Positions 16,317-22,798 of a stretch of DNA of 36,903 nucleotides are shown piece after piece. The DNA comes from Curvibacter soli (lineage in GTDB: Bacteria; Pseudomonadota; Gammaproteobacteria; Burkholderiales; Burkholderiaceae_C). Positions within the stretch are counted from its first letter, which is position 1. Each line of letters starts with the position of its first letter. The stretch covers positions 1 through 36,903 of the forward strand of contig NZ_JARGEN010000083.1 of the NCBI RefSeq assembly GCF_029211125.1, read 5' to 3'. Under the pieces are notes generated by a model. The model searched no databases. It was not told the origin of the DNA and saw nothing but the letters and a program-made list of their open reading frames with translations. The position numbers and the translations under genes are program-made.

Positions 16317-16361
16317 CCCACCCCTGCCCGCGCCGACGACAGGCAGGTGGGCAGGTTTTTT
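16317..16361 (+). terminator. Terminator/attenuator between binding protein and ATPase genes
   Basis: CCCACCCCTGCC (16317-16328) pairs with GGCAGGTGGG (about 16342-16351) with a two-base bulge. A six-T run follows at 16356-16361. The ATPase ATG is 15 bases on, so partial readthrough would lower ATPase/permease levels relative to the binding protein. Confidence 0.6.
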
Positions 16362-16376
16362 CGCCACAGGACCGCC

Positions 16377-17210
16377 ATGCAAGCACCCCCCGACCCACCG
16401 CCCTACTTCGTGGATTTCCGCGATGTCTGGCTGGCCTACAACGACGAACTGCTGGCGCAGAACCACTTCGCCGTCGAAGGCATCGACCTGCAGGTGCGCG
16501 AGGGCGAGTTCATCGCCATCGTCGGCCCCTCGGGCTGCGGCAAGTCCACCTTCATGAAGCTCACCACGGGGCTGAAGATGCCCTCGATGGGCCGGATCCT
16601 CATCGATGGCCAGCCCGTCACCGGGCCGCTCAAGATATCGGGCATGGCGTTCCAGTCGCCGTCTCTTCTTCCCTGGCGCACCACGGTGGACAACGTGCTG
16701 CTGCCGCTGGAGATCGTCGAGCCCTACCGCTCCAGCTTCAAGCACAAGCGCAAGGAGTACGAGGAGCGCGCCCGCAAGCTGCTGCAGAAGGTGGGCCTGG
16801 GCGGCTATGAGGACAAATACCCCTGGCAGCTCTCGGGCGGCATGCAGCAGCGCGCCAGCATTTGCCGCGCGCTGGTCCACGAGCCGAAGATGCTGCTGCT
16901 CGACGAGCCGTTCGGCGCGCTCGACGCCTTCACGCGCGAAGAGCTGTGGTGCATCCTGCGCGACCTGTGGACCGAGCAGAAGTTCAACGTCATCCTGGTC
17001 ACGCACGACCTGCGCGAGAGCGTGTTCCTGGCCGACACCGTGTACGTGATGAGCAAGAGCCCCGGGCGCTTCGTGGTCAAACGCGAAATCGACCTGCCGC
17101 GCCCACGCGAGCTGGAAATCACCTATACCAAGGAATTCACCGACATCGTGCTGGAACTGCGCGGCCACATCGGCGCCATGCGCAAGAGTGGCGCGGCCAT
17201 CCACCAGTGA
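16377..17210 (+). CDS. ABC transporter ATP-binding protein (SsuB/TauB type)
   Basis: Cytoplasmic nucleotide-binding subunit of 277 residues. It has Walker A GPSGCGKST at 50-58, Q-loop FQSPSLLPWRT, signature LSGGMQQR from 152, Walker B LLLLDEPFGALD with Asp176/Glu177, and H-loop His210 in LVTHDLRES. This set is complete, so the protein should be active. An insert before the signature (EPYRSSFKHKRKEYEERARK) is charged and longer than in SsuB. The ATG at 16377 follows GCCACAGGACC, a weak ribosome site. An in-frame ATG 30 bases earlier would lie over the terminator T-run and is less likely. Its partners are the binding protein upstream and the permease 16 bases downstream. Confidence 0.93.
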   Translation: MQAPPDPPPYFVDFRDVWLAYNDELLAQNHFAVEGIDLQVREGEFIAIVGPSGCGKSTFMKLTTGLKMPSMGRILIDGQPVTGPLKISGMAFQSPSLLPWRTTVDNVLLPLEIVEPYRSSFKHKRKEYEERARKLLQKVGLGGYEDKYPWQLSGGMQQRASICRALVHEPKMLLLDEPFGALDAFTREELWCILRDLWTEQKFNVILVTHDLRESVFLADTVYVMSKSPGRFVVKREIDLPRPRELEITYTKEFTDIVLELRGHIGAMRKSGAAIHQ

Positions 17211-17226
17211 CGAGGCGCAACACACC

Positions 17227-18003
17227 ATGAACAACCAACAACGCAAGCAGGTTGAGCGCTGGTCGCCCTGGATCCTGCTGGTCGCCGTGCTCATCATCTG
17301 GCAGATCGTCTGCAGCGCCTTCGAGGTGTCGGAATTCATCTTCCCCAGCCCGTGGCGCATCTGGACCCAACTGGTCGAGTTCAAGTGGGTCATCGCAGGC
17401 CATGCATGGCGCACCTTCTGGGTGACCATGGCGGGCTTCGGCATTGCCATCGTGGTGGGGGTGCTGCTGGGCTTCGTGATCGGCTCCTCGCGCCTGGCCT
17501 ACGCGGCGGTGTACCCGCTGATGACGGCCTTCAACGCATTGCCCAAGGCCGCCTTCGTGCCGATCCTGGTGGTGTGGTTCGGCATCGGCGTGGGGCCGGC
17601 CATCCTCACGGCGTTCCTCATCAGCTTCTTTCCCATCATGGTGAACATCGCCACCGGGCTGGCCACGCTGGAGCCCGAGTTGGAGGACGTGCTGCGCGTG
17701 CTGGGCGCCAAGCGCTGGGACGTGCTGGTGAAGATCGGCCTGCCGCGCTCGCTGCCCTACTTCTACGGCTCGCTGAAAGTGGCGATCACCCTGGCCTTCG
17801 TCGGCACCACGGTGTCGGAGATGACCGCCGCCAACGAGGGCATCGGCTACCTGCTGATTTCCGCCGGCTCGTCGATGCAGATGGGCCTGGCCTTCGCCGG
17901 CCTGATGGTGGTGGGCGCGATGGCCATGGTGATGTACGAGCTGTTCAGCCTGGTGGAAAAGCACACCACGGCCTGGGCGCGGAGGGGCTCGCAGGGCGAG
18001 TGA
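17227..18003 (+). CDS. ABC transporter permease (SsuC/TauC type)
   Basis: Inner-membrane subunit of 258 residues with about six transmembrane segments: WILLVAVLIIWQIVCSAF near the N-terminus, then GFGIAIVVGVLLGFVIG, and others. The cytoplasmic coupling loop follows the EAA pattern: LEDVLRVLGAKRWDVLVKIG followed by LPRSLPY (about residues 152-180), which docks on the ATPase. It starts at ATG 17227, 16 bases after the ATPase stop. It completes one importer, and both NMT1-type binding proteins in the window could share it because binding protein 2 has no ATPase or permease of its own nearby. Confidence 0.92.
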   Translation: MNNQQRKQVERWSPWILLVAVLIIWQIVCSAFEVSEFIFPSPWRIWTQLVEFKWVIAGHAWRTFWVTMAGFGIAIVVGVLLGFVIGSSRLAYAAVYPLMTAFNALPKAAFVPILVVWFGIGVGPAILTAFLISFFPIMVNIATGLATLEPELEDVLRVLGAKRWDVLVKIGLPRSLPYFYGSLKVAITLAFVGTTVSEMTAANEGIGYLLISAGSSMQMGLAFAGLMVVGAMAMVMYELFSLVEKHTTAWARRGSQGE

Positions 18004-18085
18004 AGCCCCCACCGCCTCCGCTTGGCCCTGGCCCTGCCCGGCGGAGCGCGTGGCGTGGCGGTCGCAGCGCCAGCCTGCGTCGTTA

Positions 18086-18140
18086 GCTATACTTCTTGTA
18101 GCTGCCCGCGCTGGTGGAAAAAGCGCTGGCGGCCTATTCG
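18086..18140 (+). repeat. Interspersed repeat copy upstream of the NlpC/P60 gene
   Basis: TAGCTATACTTCTTGTAGCT, then GCCCGCGCTGGTGGAAAAAG, then CGCTGGCGGCCTATTCG follows the family order. It ends four bases before the NlpC/P60 ATG and so forms most of its leader. An open frame running through it (from 18114) is therefore probably not the native N-terminus. Confidence 0.65.
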
Positions 18141-18143
18141 ACC

Positions 18144-18617
18144 ATGCGCACACTCTTTGTCGGCCTGGCCCTGTCATCCGCCCTCCTGCTGCTCACGGGC
18201 TGCGGCAGCGCGCCGCCCGCGCGCCAGCCGGCCTATTCGCGCCTCACGCCCGACCAGTCGAGCGACATCGCCATCCATGCGCTCGGCCTGGTGGGCACGC
18301 CCTACCGCTATGGCGGCAACACGCCGGCGGGCGGCTTCGACTGCAGCGGGCTGATCGGCTACGTGTACAAGAACCGCGCCGGGCTGGCGCCGCCGCGCAC
18401 CGTGGCGCAGCTCAGCGGCTTCGGCGAACCCGTGGATGCCACCGCGCTGCGCACCGGCGACCTGGTGATTTTTGGCGCGGGCCAGCCCACGCACGCGGGC
18501 ATCTATGTGGGTGACGGGCGCTTCGTGCATGCGCCTTCCACGGGTGGCGAGGTGCGGCTGGACCGGCTGAACATCGGTTACTGGGCGCGGCAGGCGGTGG
18601 CCTTCCGCCGGCCCTGA
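18144..18617 (+). CDS. NlpC/P60-family lipoprotein, probable murein endopeptidase
   Basis: A 157-residue cell-envelope cysteine peptidase that likely cuts peptide stems of peptidoglycan. A lipoprotein signal ends in LLTGC (lipidated Cys20). The catalytic domain shows GTPYRYGGNTPAGGFDCSGL with nucleophile Cys67, then THAGIYVGDGRFVHAPSTGG with His117 and the catalytic His129. All residues for activity are present. The size matches the short Spr/NlpC type. The ATG at 18144 gives a normal signal peptide. A GTG/ATG start about ten codons earlier would add repeat-encoded residues in front. The function looks unrelated to the transporter genes upstream. Confidence 0.9.
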   Translation: MRTLFVGLALSSALLLLTGCGSAPPARQPAYSRLTPDQSSDIAIHALGLVGTPYRYGGNTPAGGFDCSGLIGYVYKNRAGLAPPRTVAQLSGFGEPVDATALRTGDLVIFGAGQPTHAGIYVGDGRFVHAPSTGGEVRLDRLNIGYWARQAVAFRRP

Positions 18618-18620
18618 CGC

Positions 18621-18679
18621 TCCTGAAAATATAGCTGCTTTCGCCCGTATATAAAGCGCTGCGGCCACTTTTTGCTTGG
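18621..18679 (+). repeat. Interspersed repeat copy between NlpC/P60 and oxygenase 1
   Basis: CGCTCCTGAAAATATAGCTG, then CTTTCGCCCGTATATAAAGC, then GCTGCGGCCACTTTTTGCTT matches the family core. It fills the gap between the convergent stops of the NlpC/P60 gene and oxygenase 1. Confidence 0.7.
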
Positions 18680-18683
18680 AACT

Positions 18684-19685
18684 TCAATAGCCCTTGAAGT
18701 TCGCCGCCACGCGCTGGTTCAGGTAGTCGCCCGCCGTGATGGCCGGGTACTTCCTGCCCGGGCCCTCGATGACGGCATCGCGGTTGGCCTGGGCGAAGAA
18801 GGCGATGCTGTAGCGCGGGCCCATGTAATCGCCGGGCAGCGGGTTCTTCACGCGGTGGAAGTTGCTGGGCAGTTGGTCGTCGCTCCAGCGCATCAGCATG
18901 TCGCCGATGTTGCAGGTGATGGCGTCCTCGTCCGGCGGCACGGGCGTCCAGGCCTGGGTCTCCATCTCCTTGCCGGGCAGAACCTCCAGGCCACCCTGGC
19001 CCTGGCGCTGGTAGAGCAGCGTGAGGCAGTCGAAGTCGGTGTGCGCGCCGGCGCGCCACAGGTCGATCTGGGTCTGCGCCTCCGGCGCGATGGCGTAGTA
19101 GTGCAGCAGGCGCAGCGTGCTCTGGTAGCTGGGCCGGGCCGGGTCGTGCGCGCGGGTGAAAAAGCCGCTGTCGAAACCGAGCTTGAGCGCGAAGCACGAG
19201 AGCACGCGCATCGCCACCTGCCAGCTTCGCGCCTCGAAGTCGAGCATGGCGGCTTGAAAGCCCGCAAGCTCGTCTTCCGTGGGCCACAGCCCGTCCATGT
19301 GCGGGCGCGTGATCTGGTAGCTCTCCTTCTGATCGGGCGTGCCGGTGGAGGGGCGTACCTGGGCGCGGCTTTCCCAGCCGGCGTTGAGCGCTTTCTTCAG
19401 CGGGTACTGCGCCTTCACGGCCTCGGGCAGGGCGAAGAAGCGCTCGGCCATGGCGAACGCGCCGCGCATGCGGGCCAGGTCGATGCCGTGGTTGGCCAAC
19501 TGGAAGAAGCCGACATCCACCGCCGCGTCCCATAGCTGGTCAGCGATCTCGGCCTTGCGGCGGTCGAAGTCGCCAAGGTCGATGCGGCGCACTTCGCGCG
19601 CGGTGGTGACCGAACCCATCGCGCCCATGCGCGATTCCTTGGCGAGTTCGGACAGTTCGTGGGAGGCGGCGGCTGCCTGGGACAT
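18684..19685 (-). CDS. 2-oxoglutarate/Fe(II) oxygenase, isopenicillin N synthase-like (1)
   Basis: A 333-residue non-heme iron oxygenase. It has an N-terminal DIOX_N domain (VRRIDLGDFDRRKAEIADQL, GFFQLANHGID) and a C-terminal jelly roll with iron ligands His215 and Asp217 in AHTDFDCLTLLYQ and His277 in NFHRVKNP. The co-substrate carboxylate is held by Arg291 and Ser293 in GPRYSIAFF. All active-site residues are present, so it should hydroxylate or oxidise a small molecule. The substrate is unknown. Its leader carries a xanthine-riboswitch-like motif and a GntR-type palindrome, and it is divergent from an NMT1-type binding protein. This points to a purine or derivative such as xanthine, which is inference. 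The ATG at 19685 follows CAGGAGAACACC. No signal peptide is seen, so it is cytoplasmic. Confidence 0.88.
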   Translation of the reverse strand: MSQAAAASHELSELAKESRMGAMGSVTTAREVRRIDLGDFDRRKAEIADQLWDAAVDVGFFQLANHGIDLARMRGAFAMAERFFALPEAVKAQYPLKKALNAGWESRAQVRPSTGTPDQKESYQITRPHMDGLWPTEDELAGFQAAMLDFEARSWQVAMRVLSCFALKLGFDSGFFTRAHDPARPSYQSTLRLLHYYAIAPEAQTQIDLWRAGAHTDFDCLTLLYQRQGQGGLEVLPGKEMETQAWTPVPPDEDAITCNIGDMLMRWSDDQLPSNFHRVKNPLPGDYMGPRYSIAFFAQANRDAVIEGPGRKYPAITAGDYLNQRVAANFKGY

Positions 19686-19836
19686 GGTGTTCTCCTGAAA
19701 AGACGTGCAAGCGTTGTGGCGCAAAGCCCGCGACAGGAAGACGCCAGGAAGAAACAAGCCGGCATGCGAGCAAGCGCCGGGACCGTGTACTGCCTGAAAG
19801 CCGCCTGGCGCGCCTCTTGGAAGAGGCGCCGGGCTT

Positions 19837-19903
19837 CAAGAGCAATTCCCGGCCGGCCGGCGCATGCGGGCATGCACACGGCTGGTGAACGCTTCTACTC
19901 TCG
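19837..19903 (-). promoter_or_regulatory. Candidate xanthine (NMT1-motif) riboswitch, oxygenase 1 leader
   Basis: Read on the minus strand: CGAGAG (P1), then TAGAAGCGTTCA, then a roughly 11-bp hairpin closed by GCCG/CGGC with loop CCCG, then CGGCCGGGAATTG, then CTCTTG (P1 partner). The conserved internal-loop blocks match those of the plus-strand motif at 20043-20089 almost base for base, while the middle hairpin is unrelated in sequence and longer. The motif ends about 150 bases before the oxygenase ATG. Published NMT1-motif RNAs, a hairpin with a conserved internal bulge found before dioxygenase and transporter genes, bind xanthine and urate. The assignment is by that resemblance. Confidence 0.75.
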
Positions 19904-19957
19904 GCTTTTTCCCGCGCAAGTTCCGGGCCATGCCGTTTCGCCTGCAACGCGGCGGAC

Positions 19958-19998
19958 GCGCACCATTTTTGTACACAAACAGCTCGCGCATGGTGCGC
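19958..19998. promoter_or_regulatory. Operator-like palindrome inside a 9-bp inverted repeat
   Basis: TTTGTACACAAA-type sequence (core TGTACACA at 19970-19977) differs by one base from the TGTATACA sites near the urate genes. It lies inside perfect 9-bp arms GCGCACCAT (19958-19966) and ATGGTGCGC (19990-19998). Placed midway between the two divergent riboswitch-like leaders, it could set transcription of both genes. The rest of the 594-bp gap holds the two leaders and no gene that I can support. Confidence 0.5.
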
Positions 19999-20042
19999 AA
20001 TACTGCCTGCGCAGTGGCATGGATCATGCTTAATCCCAGGCG

Positions 20043-20089
20043 AAGAGTAGAAGCGTTCAGCGGTTCCCCGCCGCCCGGAAATTGCTCTT
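20043..20089 (+). promoter_or_regulatory. Candidate xanthine (NMT1-motif) riboswitch, binding protein 2 leader
   Basis: AAGAG (P1, 20043-20047), TAGAAGCGTTCA, a short hairpin GCGG-TTCC-CCGC (20060-20071), CGCCCGGAAATTG, and CTCTT (P1 partner, 20085-20089). The two conserved blocks also occur, inverted, in the oxygenase 1 leader around a different hairpin, which is the covariation expected of a folded RNA. It ends 190 bases before the binding protein ATG, and the downstream product is an NMT1-family protein, after which the riboswitch motif is named. I rate the class assignment as likely, not proven. Confidence 0.78.
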
Positions 20090-20158
20090 GAAGCACGCAG
20101 CAGGCCATGCATGCGCACCCATGCCTTCCGGGGTGCGGGGGGCCTGTGTCTTCAAGAG
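20085..20158 (+). promoter_or_regulatory. Alternative hairpin that competes with the riboswitch P1 stem
   Basis: CTCTTGAAG (20085-20093), whose first five bases are the 3' arm of aptamer P1, pairs perfectly with CTTCAAGAG (20150-20158). CAGGCC/GGCCTG and CGCACCC/GGGGTGCG pairings extend the structure inward. Forming it would break P1, so it looks like an expression platform. It lacks a T-run and does not cover the ribosome site of the gene, so the output mechanism is unclear. Confidence 0.5.
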
Positions 20159-20279
20159 TCGGCCGCGCCCCACAGGGCAGCCTGCGCTTTTGGCCTTGCG
20201 GCGTGCGGATCGATCCCTCCGGCGCGGCCTGCGGCTCCAGGCTCGCGCCGGCATGCCAACCGTCCGCAATGGAGTGCCC

Positions 20280-21317
20280 ATGTCCCTGCAACGCCGTTCC
20301 CTTCTGCGTGCCGCCGCCGGCGCCACCACCTTGCTGGCCGCCACGCCGTTCGTGCGCGCCCAAGGCTCGCTGCACAAGTTCAAGTTCAACCTCGGCTGGA
20401 AGGTGGAGGCCACGGCCGCCGGCTTCCTGCTCGCGCAGCAGCGCGGCTACTACAAGGACGCGGGGCTGGACGTGGCCATCGACACCGGCAACGGCTCGGC
20501 CGCCGCGATCAGCCTCGTGGGCAGCGGCGCCTACGACTGTGCCAGCGCCGACCTGGCGACGATGATCGAGTTCAACGCCAACAACCCCGCTGCGGCGCTC
20601 AAGGCCGTGGCCATCATGTACGACCTGAACCCCAACGCCATCCTGGTGCGCAAGGACGGCCCGATCAGGAAGCCCGCCGACCTGGCCGGCAAGTCCATCC
20701 TCGGACAGCCGTTCAACGCCTCGCGCAAGCTGTTTCCGGCCTTCGCCAAGGCGCAGGGCTTCGACCCCTCGGGCGTGAAGTGGGAGAACGTGGCGCCCGA
20801 CATCGGCGACACGCGCTTCGTCAAGGGCGACTTCGACGCCGCCGCGTACTTCTTCTTCACCGGCCTGCTCAACCTGAAGGCGCGCGGCATGGGGCCGGAG
20901 CAAATCACCATGTTCCGCTACTCCGAGTACGGCATGAAGTCCTACGGCAACGGCTTCGTCGCCAACCCCAAAAGCACGGAGGAGCACGCCGACGCGATGA
21001 AGGCGTTCGTCAAGGCATCCACGCGCGGCTGGACCGAAGCCATGGCCGATCCCCGGGCCGGCGCCGCCGCCGTGAAGGCGCGCGAGCCACTGGCCAACGA
21101 AGACATCGAGTTCGAGCGCCTGAAGCTCATCGCCACCGGCACCATGGACACGCCCGACACGCGCCGCGACGGCTGGGGCGCCGCCACGCCCGCGCGATTG
21201 CAGGCCACCATCGACGAGACAGTGGACGCCTTCGGCCTGAAGGGCAAGCCCGCCGTGGCCGACATCTGGACCGACGCCTTCCTGCCCGCGCCCGCCGACC
21301 GCAAGCTCAAGGCATGA
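20280..21317 (+). CDS. NMT1/THI5-like ABC transporter substrate-binding protein (2)
   Basis: A 345-residue periplasmic binding protein related to the one at 15264: FKFNLGWKVEATAAGFLLAQ, GYYKDAGLDVAIDTGNGSAA, YDCASADLATMIEFNANNPA. Its N-terminus, QRRSLLRAAAGATTLLAATP, is a twin-arginine-type leader with cleavage likely after VRA near residue 27. Export folded through Tat is therefore likely, unlike binding protein 1, which has a Sec leader. No ATPase or permease follows. It may use those at 16377-18003. The ATG at 20280 follows GGAG. Open frame continues upstream through the leader RNA but has no family match. The stop overlaps or nearly abuts oxygenase 2, indicating one unit of binding protein, oxygenase and VOC protein under the riboswitch-like leader. 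Confidence 0.9.
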   Translation: MSLQRRSLLRAAAGATTLLAATPFVRAQGSLHKFKFNLGWKVEATAAGFLLAQQRGYYKDAGLDVAIDTGNGSAAAISLVGSGAYDCASADLATMIEFNANNPAAALKAVAIMYDLNPNAILVRKDGPIRKPADLAGKSILGQPFNASRKLFPAFAKAQGFDPSGVKWENVAPDIGDTRFVKGDFDAAAYFFFTGLLNLKARGMGPEQITMFRYSEYGMKSYGNGFVANPKSTEEHADAMKAFVKASTRGWTEAMADPRAGAAAVKAREPLANEDIEFERLKLIATGTMDTPDTRRDGWGAATPARLQATIDETVDAFGLKGKPAVADIWTDAFLPAPADRKLKA

Positions 21318-21331
21318 GCCAGGGAGCGGGC

Positions 21332-22306
21332 ATGTCCATCCCCGTCATCGACCTGGCCGACGCCCTCGCGCCCGGCGGCGCGCGCAGCGCCGCCGTGGCC
21401 GCGCAGGTGCGCGCGGCGGGCACGGCCTCGGGCTTCTTCTACGTGCGCAACCACGGCGTGCCTGCCGCGCTGGCAGAGGCGCAGTACGCCCTCGCGCGGC
21501 GCTTCTTCGAGCTGCCGCTGGCCGACAAGCAGGCCATCGACCTGCACCGCTCGCCCTCCATGCGCGGCTACGAGGCCATCGGCGCGCAGACGCTCGGCGC
21601 CGGCGCGCGGCCCGACCTGAAGGAAAGCTTCTACTGCGGCCTGGAATACGCGCCCGACCACCCCTACGTGCGGCGCGGCTACCACTCCTACGGCAGCAAC
21701 CAATGGCCCGCCGCGCTGCCGGAGATGGCCGCGCAGTGCGCCGCCTACACCGCCGCGCTGCTCGCGCTGGCGCAGCGGCTCATGCAGCTCATGGCCCTGT
21801 CGCTCGACCTGCCCGAAGGCTACTTCGACCACACGCACGGCAACCCCATGGTCACGCTGCGCCTGCTGCGCTACCCGCCGCACCCGCGCGACGCCGACGA
21901 GCGCACCTTCGGCGCGGGCGCGCACACCGACTGGGGCGCCATCACCATCCTGGCGCAGGACGCGCTCGGCGGGCTGGAAGTCTGCATGCCCGGCGGCGCC
22001 TGGGTGGCGGCGCCGCCGATGGAGGGCAGCTTCGTCGTCAACCTCGGCGACATGATCCCGCGCTGGACCAACGGACGCTACCACTCCAACCCGCACCGCG
22101 TGCGCAACCTCCACAGCCACGGCGCGCCGCGCTACTCGATCCCGTTCTTCTACAGCCCCGACTACGAAGCGCGCGTGGAGCCCGTGCCCACCTGCGTGCT
22201 GCCGGGCGCGGCGCCGCGCTACGAAGCCTGCACCGTGGGCGAGCACCTGCGCGACATGTACCGCAAGACCTACGGACTCGGAAACGCTGGAGCGGCGATG
22301 GCATGA
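21332..22306 (+). CDS. 2-oxoglutarate/Fe(II) oxygenase, isopenicillin N synthase-like (2)
   Basis: A 324-residue oxygenase with an N-terminal SIPVIDLADAL / GFFYVRNHGVP DIOX_N domain. The jelly-roll ligands are His198 and Asp200 in GAHTDWGAITIL, His255 in NPHRVRN, and the Arg-x-Ser of APRYSIPFFYSP. The catalytic set is complete. It differs clearly from oxygenase 1 and resembles the 2-oxobutyrate-oxidase/EFE-like bacterial group more closely. I chose ATG 21332 because AGGGAG lies five bases before it. The in-frame ATG at 21314, overlapping the binding protein stop, would add six residues. It ends overlapping the VOC gene by four bases (ATGA). Co-transcription with a riboswitch-led binding protein suggests its substrate is what the transporter brings in or a relative of xanthine. 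This is not shown by sequence alone. Confidence 0.88.
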   Translation: MSIPVIDLADALAPGGARSAAVAAQVRAAGTASGFFYVRNHGVPAALAEAQYALARRFFELPLADKQAIDLHRSPSMRGYEAIGAQTLGAGARPDLKESFYCGLEYAPDHPYVRRGYHSYGSNQWPAALPEMAAQCAAYTAALLALAQRLMQLMALSLDLPEGYFDHTHGNPMVTLRLLRYPPHPRDADERTFGAGAHTDWGAITILAQDALGGLEVCMPGGAWVAAPPMEGSFVVNLGDMIPRWTNGRYHSNPHRVRNLHSHGAPRYSIPFFYSPDYEARVEPVPTCVLPGAAPRYEACTVGEHLRDMYRKTYGLGNAGAAMA

Positions 22307-22734
22307 AGCTCTGGTTCAACCTGTTCTGCCGCGACGTGCAGGCGCAGATGCGCTTCTACGCCGACCTGCTCGGCTGGCCCGAGGCCGTGGCGAGCCGCTC
22401 GCCGATCTACCGCGCGCTCGCATCGGAGGGCGTGCAGTTCGGCTTCAACGCCCTGCCCGCCTACGCGCTGCTGGGCCTGGCGGAGCGCCAGCCCGCGCCG
22501 GACGCGGGGCTGGCACCCGTTACCGCCTACGCGACTTTCATGCTTGATTCGCCCGCCGCGGTGGATGCCGCCACGGTGGGCGCACCGGCATTGGGTGGCG
22601 GCGTGGTGAAAGCGCCGTATGCCACCTACTACGGCCAATGGCAGGCCGTGCTGCACGACCCGGAAGGCCACGTATTCCGCGTCAGCGTGCAGCAGTTGCC
22701 CGACGGGGCGGCTCCCGCTGCGCCGCCGCGCTGA
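22303..22734 (+). CDS. VOC (glyoxalase/bleomycin-resistance) superfamily protein
   Basis: A 143-residue protein with two beta-alpha-beta-beta-beta modules. It has KLWFNLFCRDVQAQMRFYAD and LLGWPEAVASRSPIYRAL in the first, and YATFMLDSPAAVDAATV with YGQWQAVLHDPEGHVFRVSV in the second. HDPEGHVFRV is the usual C-terminal VOC strand with a conserved metal-site Glu position (occupied by His/Phe here), so metal binding is uncertain. The family covers dioxygenases, isomerases and binding proteins, and the activity cannot be named. Translational coupling to oxygenase 2 suggests a following or auxiliary step in the same pathway. Confidence 0.82.
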   Translation: MKLWFNLFCRDVQAQMRFYADLLGWPEAVASRSPIYRALASEGVQFGFNALPAYALLGLAERQPAPDAGLAPVTAYATFMLDSPAAVDAATVGAPALGGGVVKAPYATYYGQWQAVLHDPEGHVFRVSVQQLPDGAAPAAPPR

Positions 22735-22798
22735 GAAAGAACGTGCCCAGACCACGGCTGCTCGCTCCTTCACGGTGCGCTGCCCGTGAGGGGCATCT

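Noticed and set aside
18004-18085. Terminator after the ABC permease gene
   Set aside because: CTCCGC/GCGGAG can pair over a long loop but no T-run follows.
18114-18143. Upstream start adding MEKALAAYST to the NlpC/P60 lipoprotein
   Set aside because: These codons come from the interspersed repeat, and the ATG at 18144 gives a normal lipoprotein signal.
20043-20089. THF-II riboswitch, because of the AGAGTAGA similarity
   Set aside because: The gene context (NMT1 transporter, oxygenases) and the second conserved block GGRAATTGCTC do not fit a folate riboswitch as I know it; the NMT1 motif explains both.
19825-20095. The inverted similarity between 19837-19903 and 20043-20089 as one MITE
   Set aside because: The arms match only in two short blocks, the middle parts differ in sequence and length, and no target duplication is seen. 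A pair of RNA motifs explains this better.
22735-22798. Intrinsic terminator after the VOC gene
   Set aside because: TCACGG/CCGTGA can form a short stem, but the following sequence is GGGGCATCTTT with only three Ts, too weak to call.
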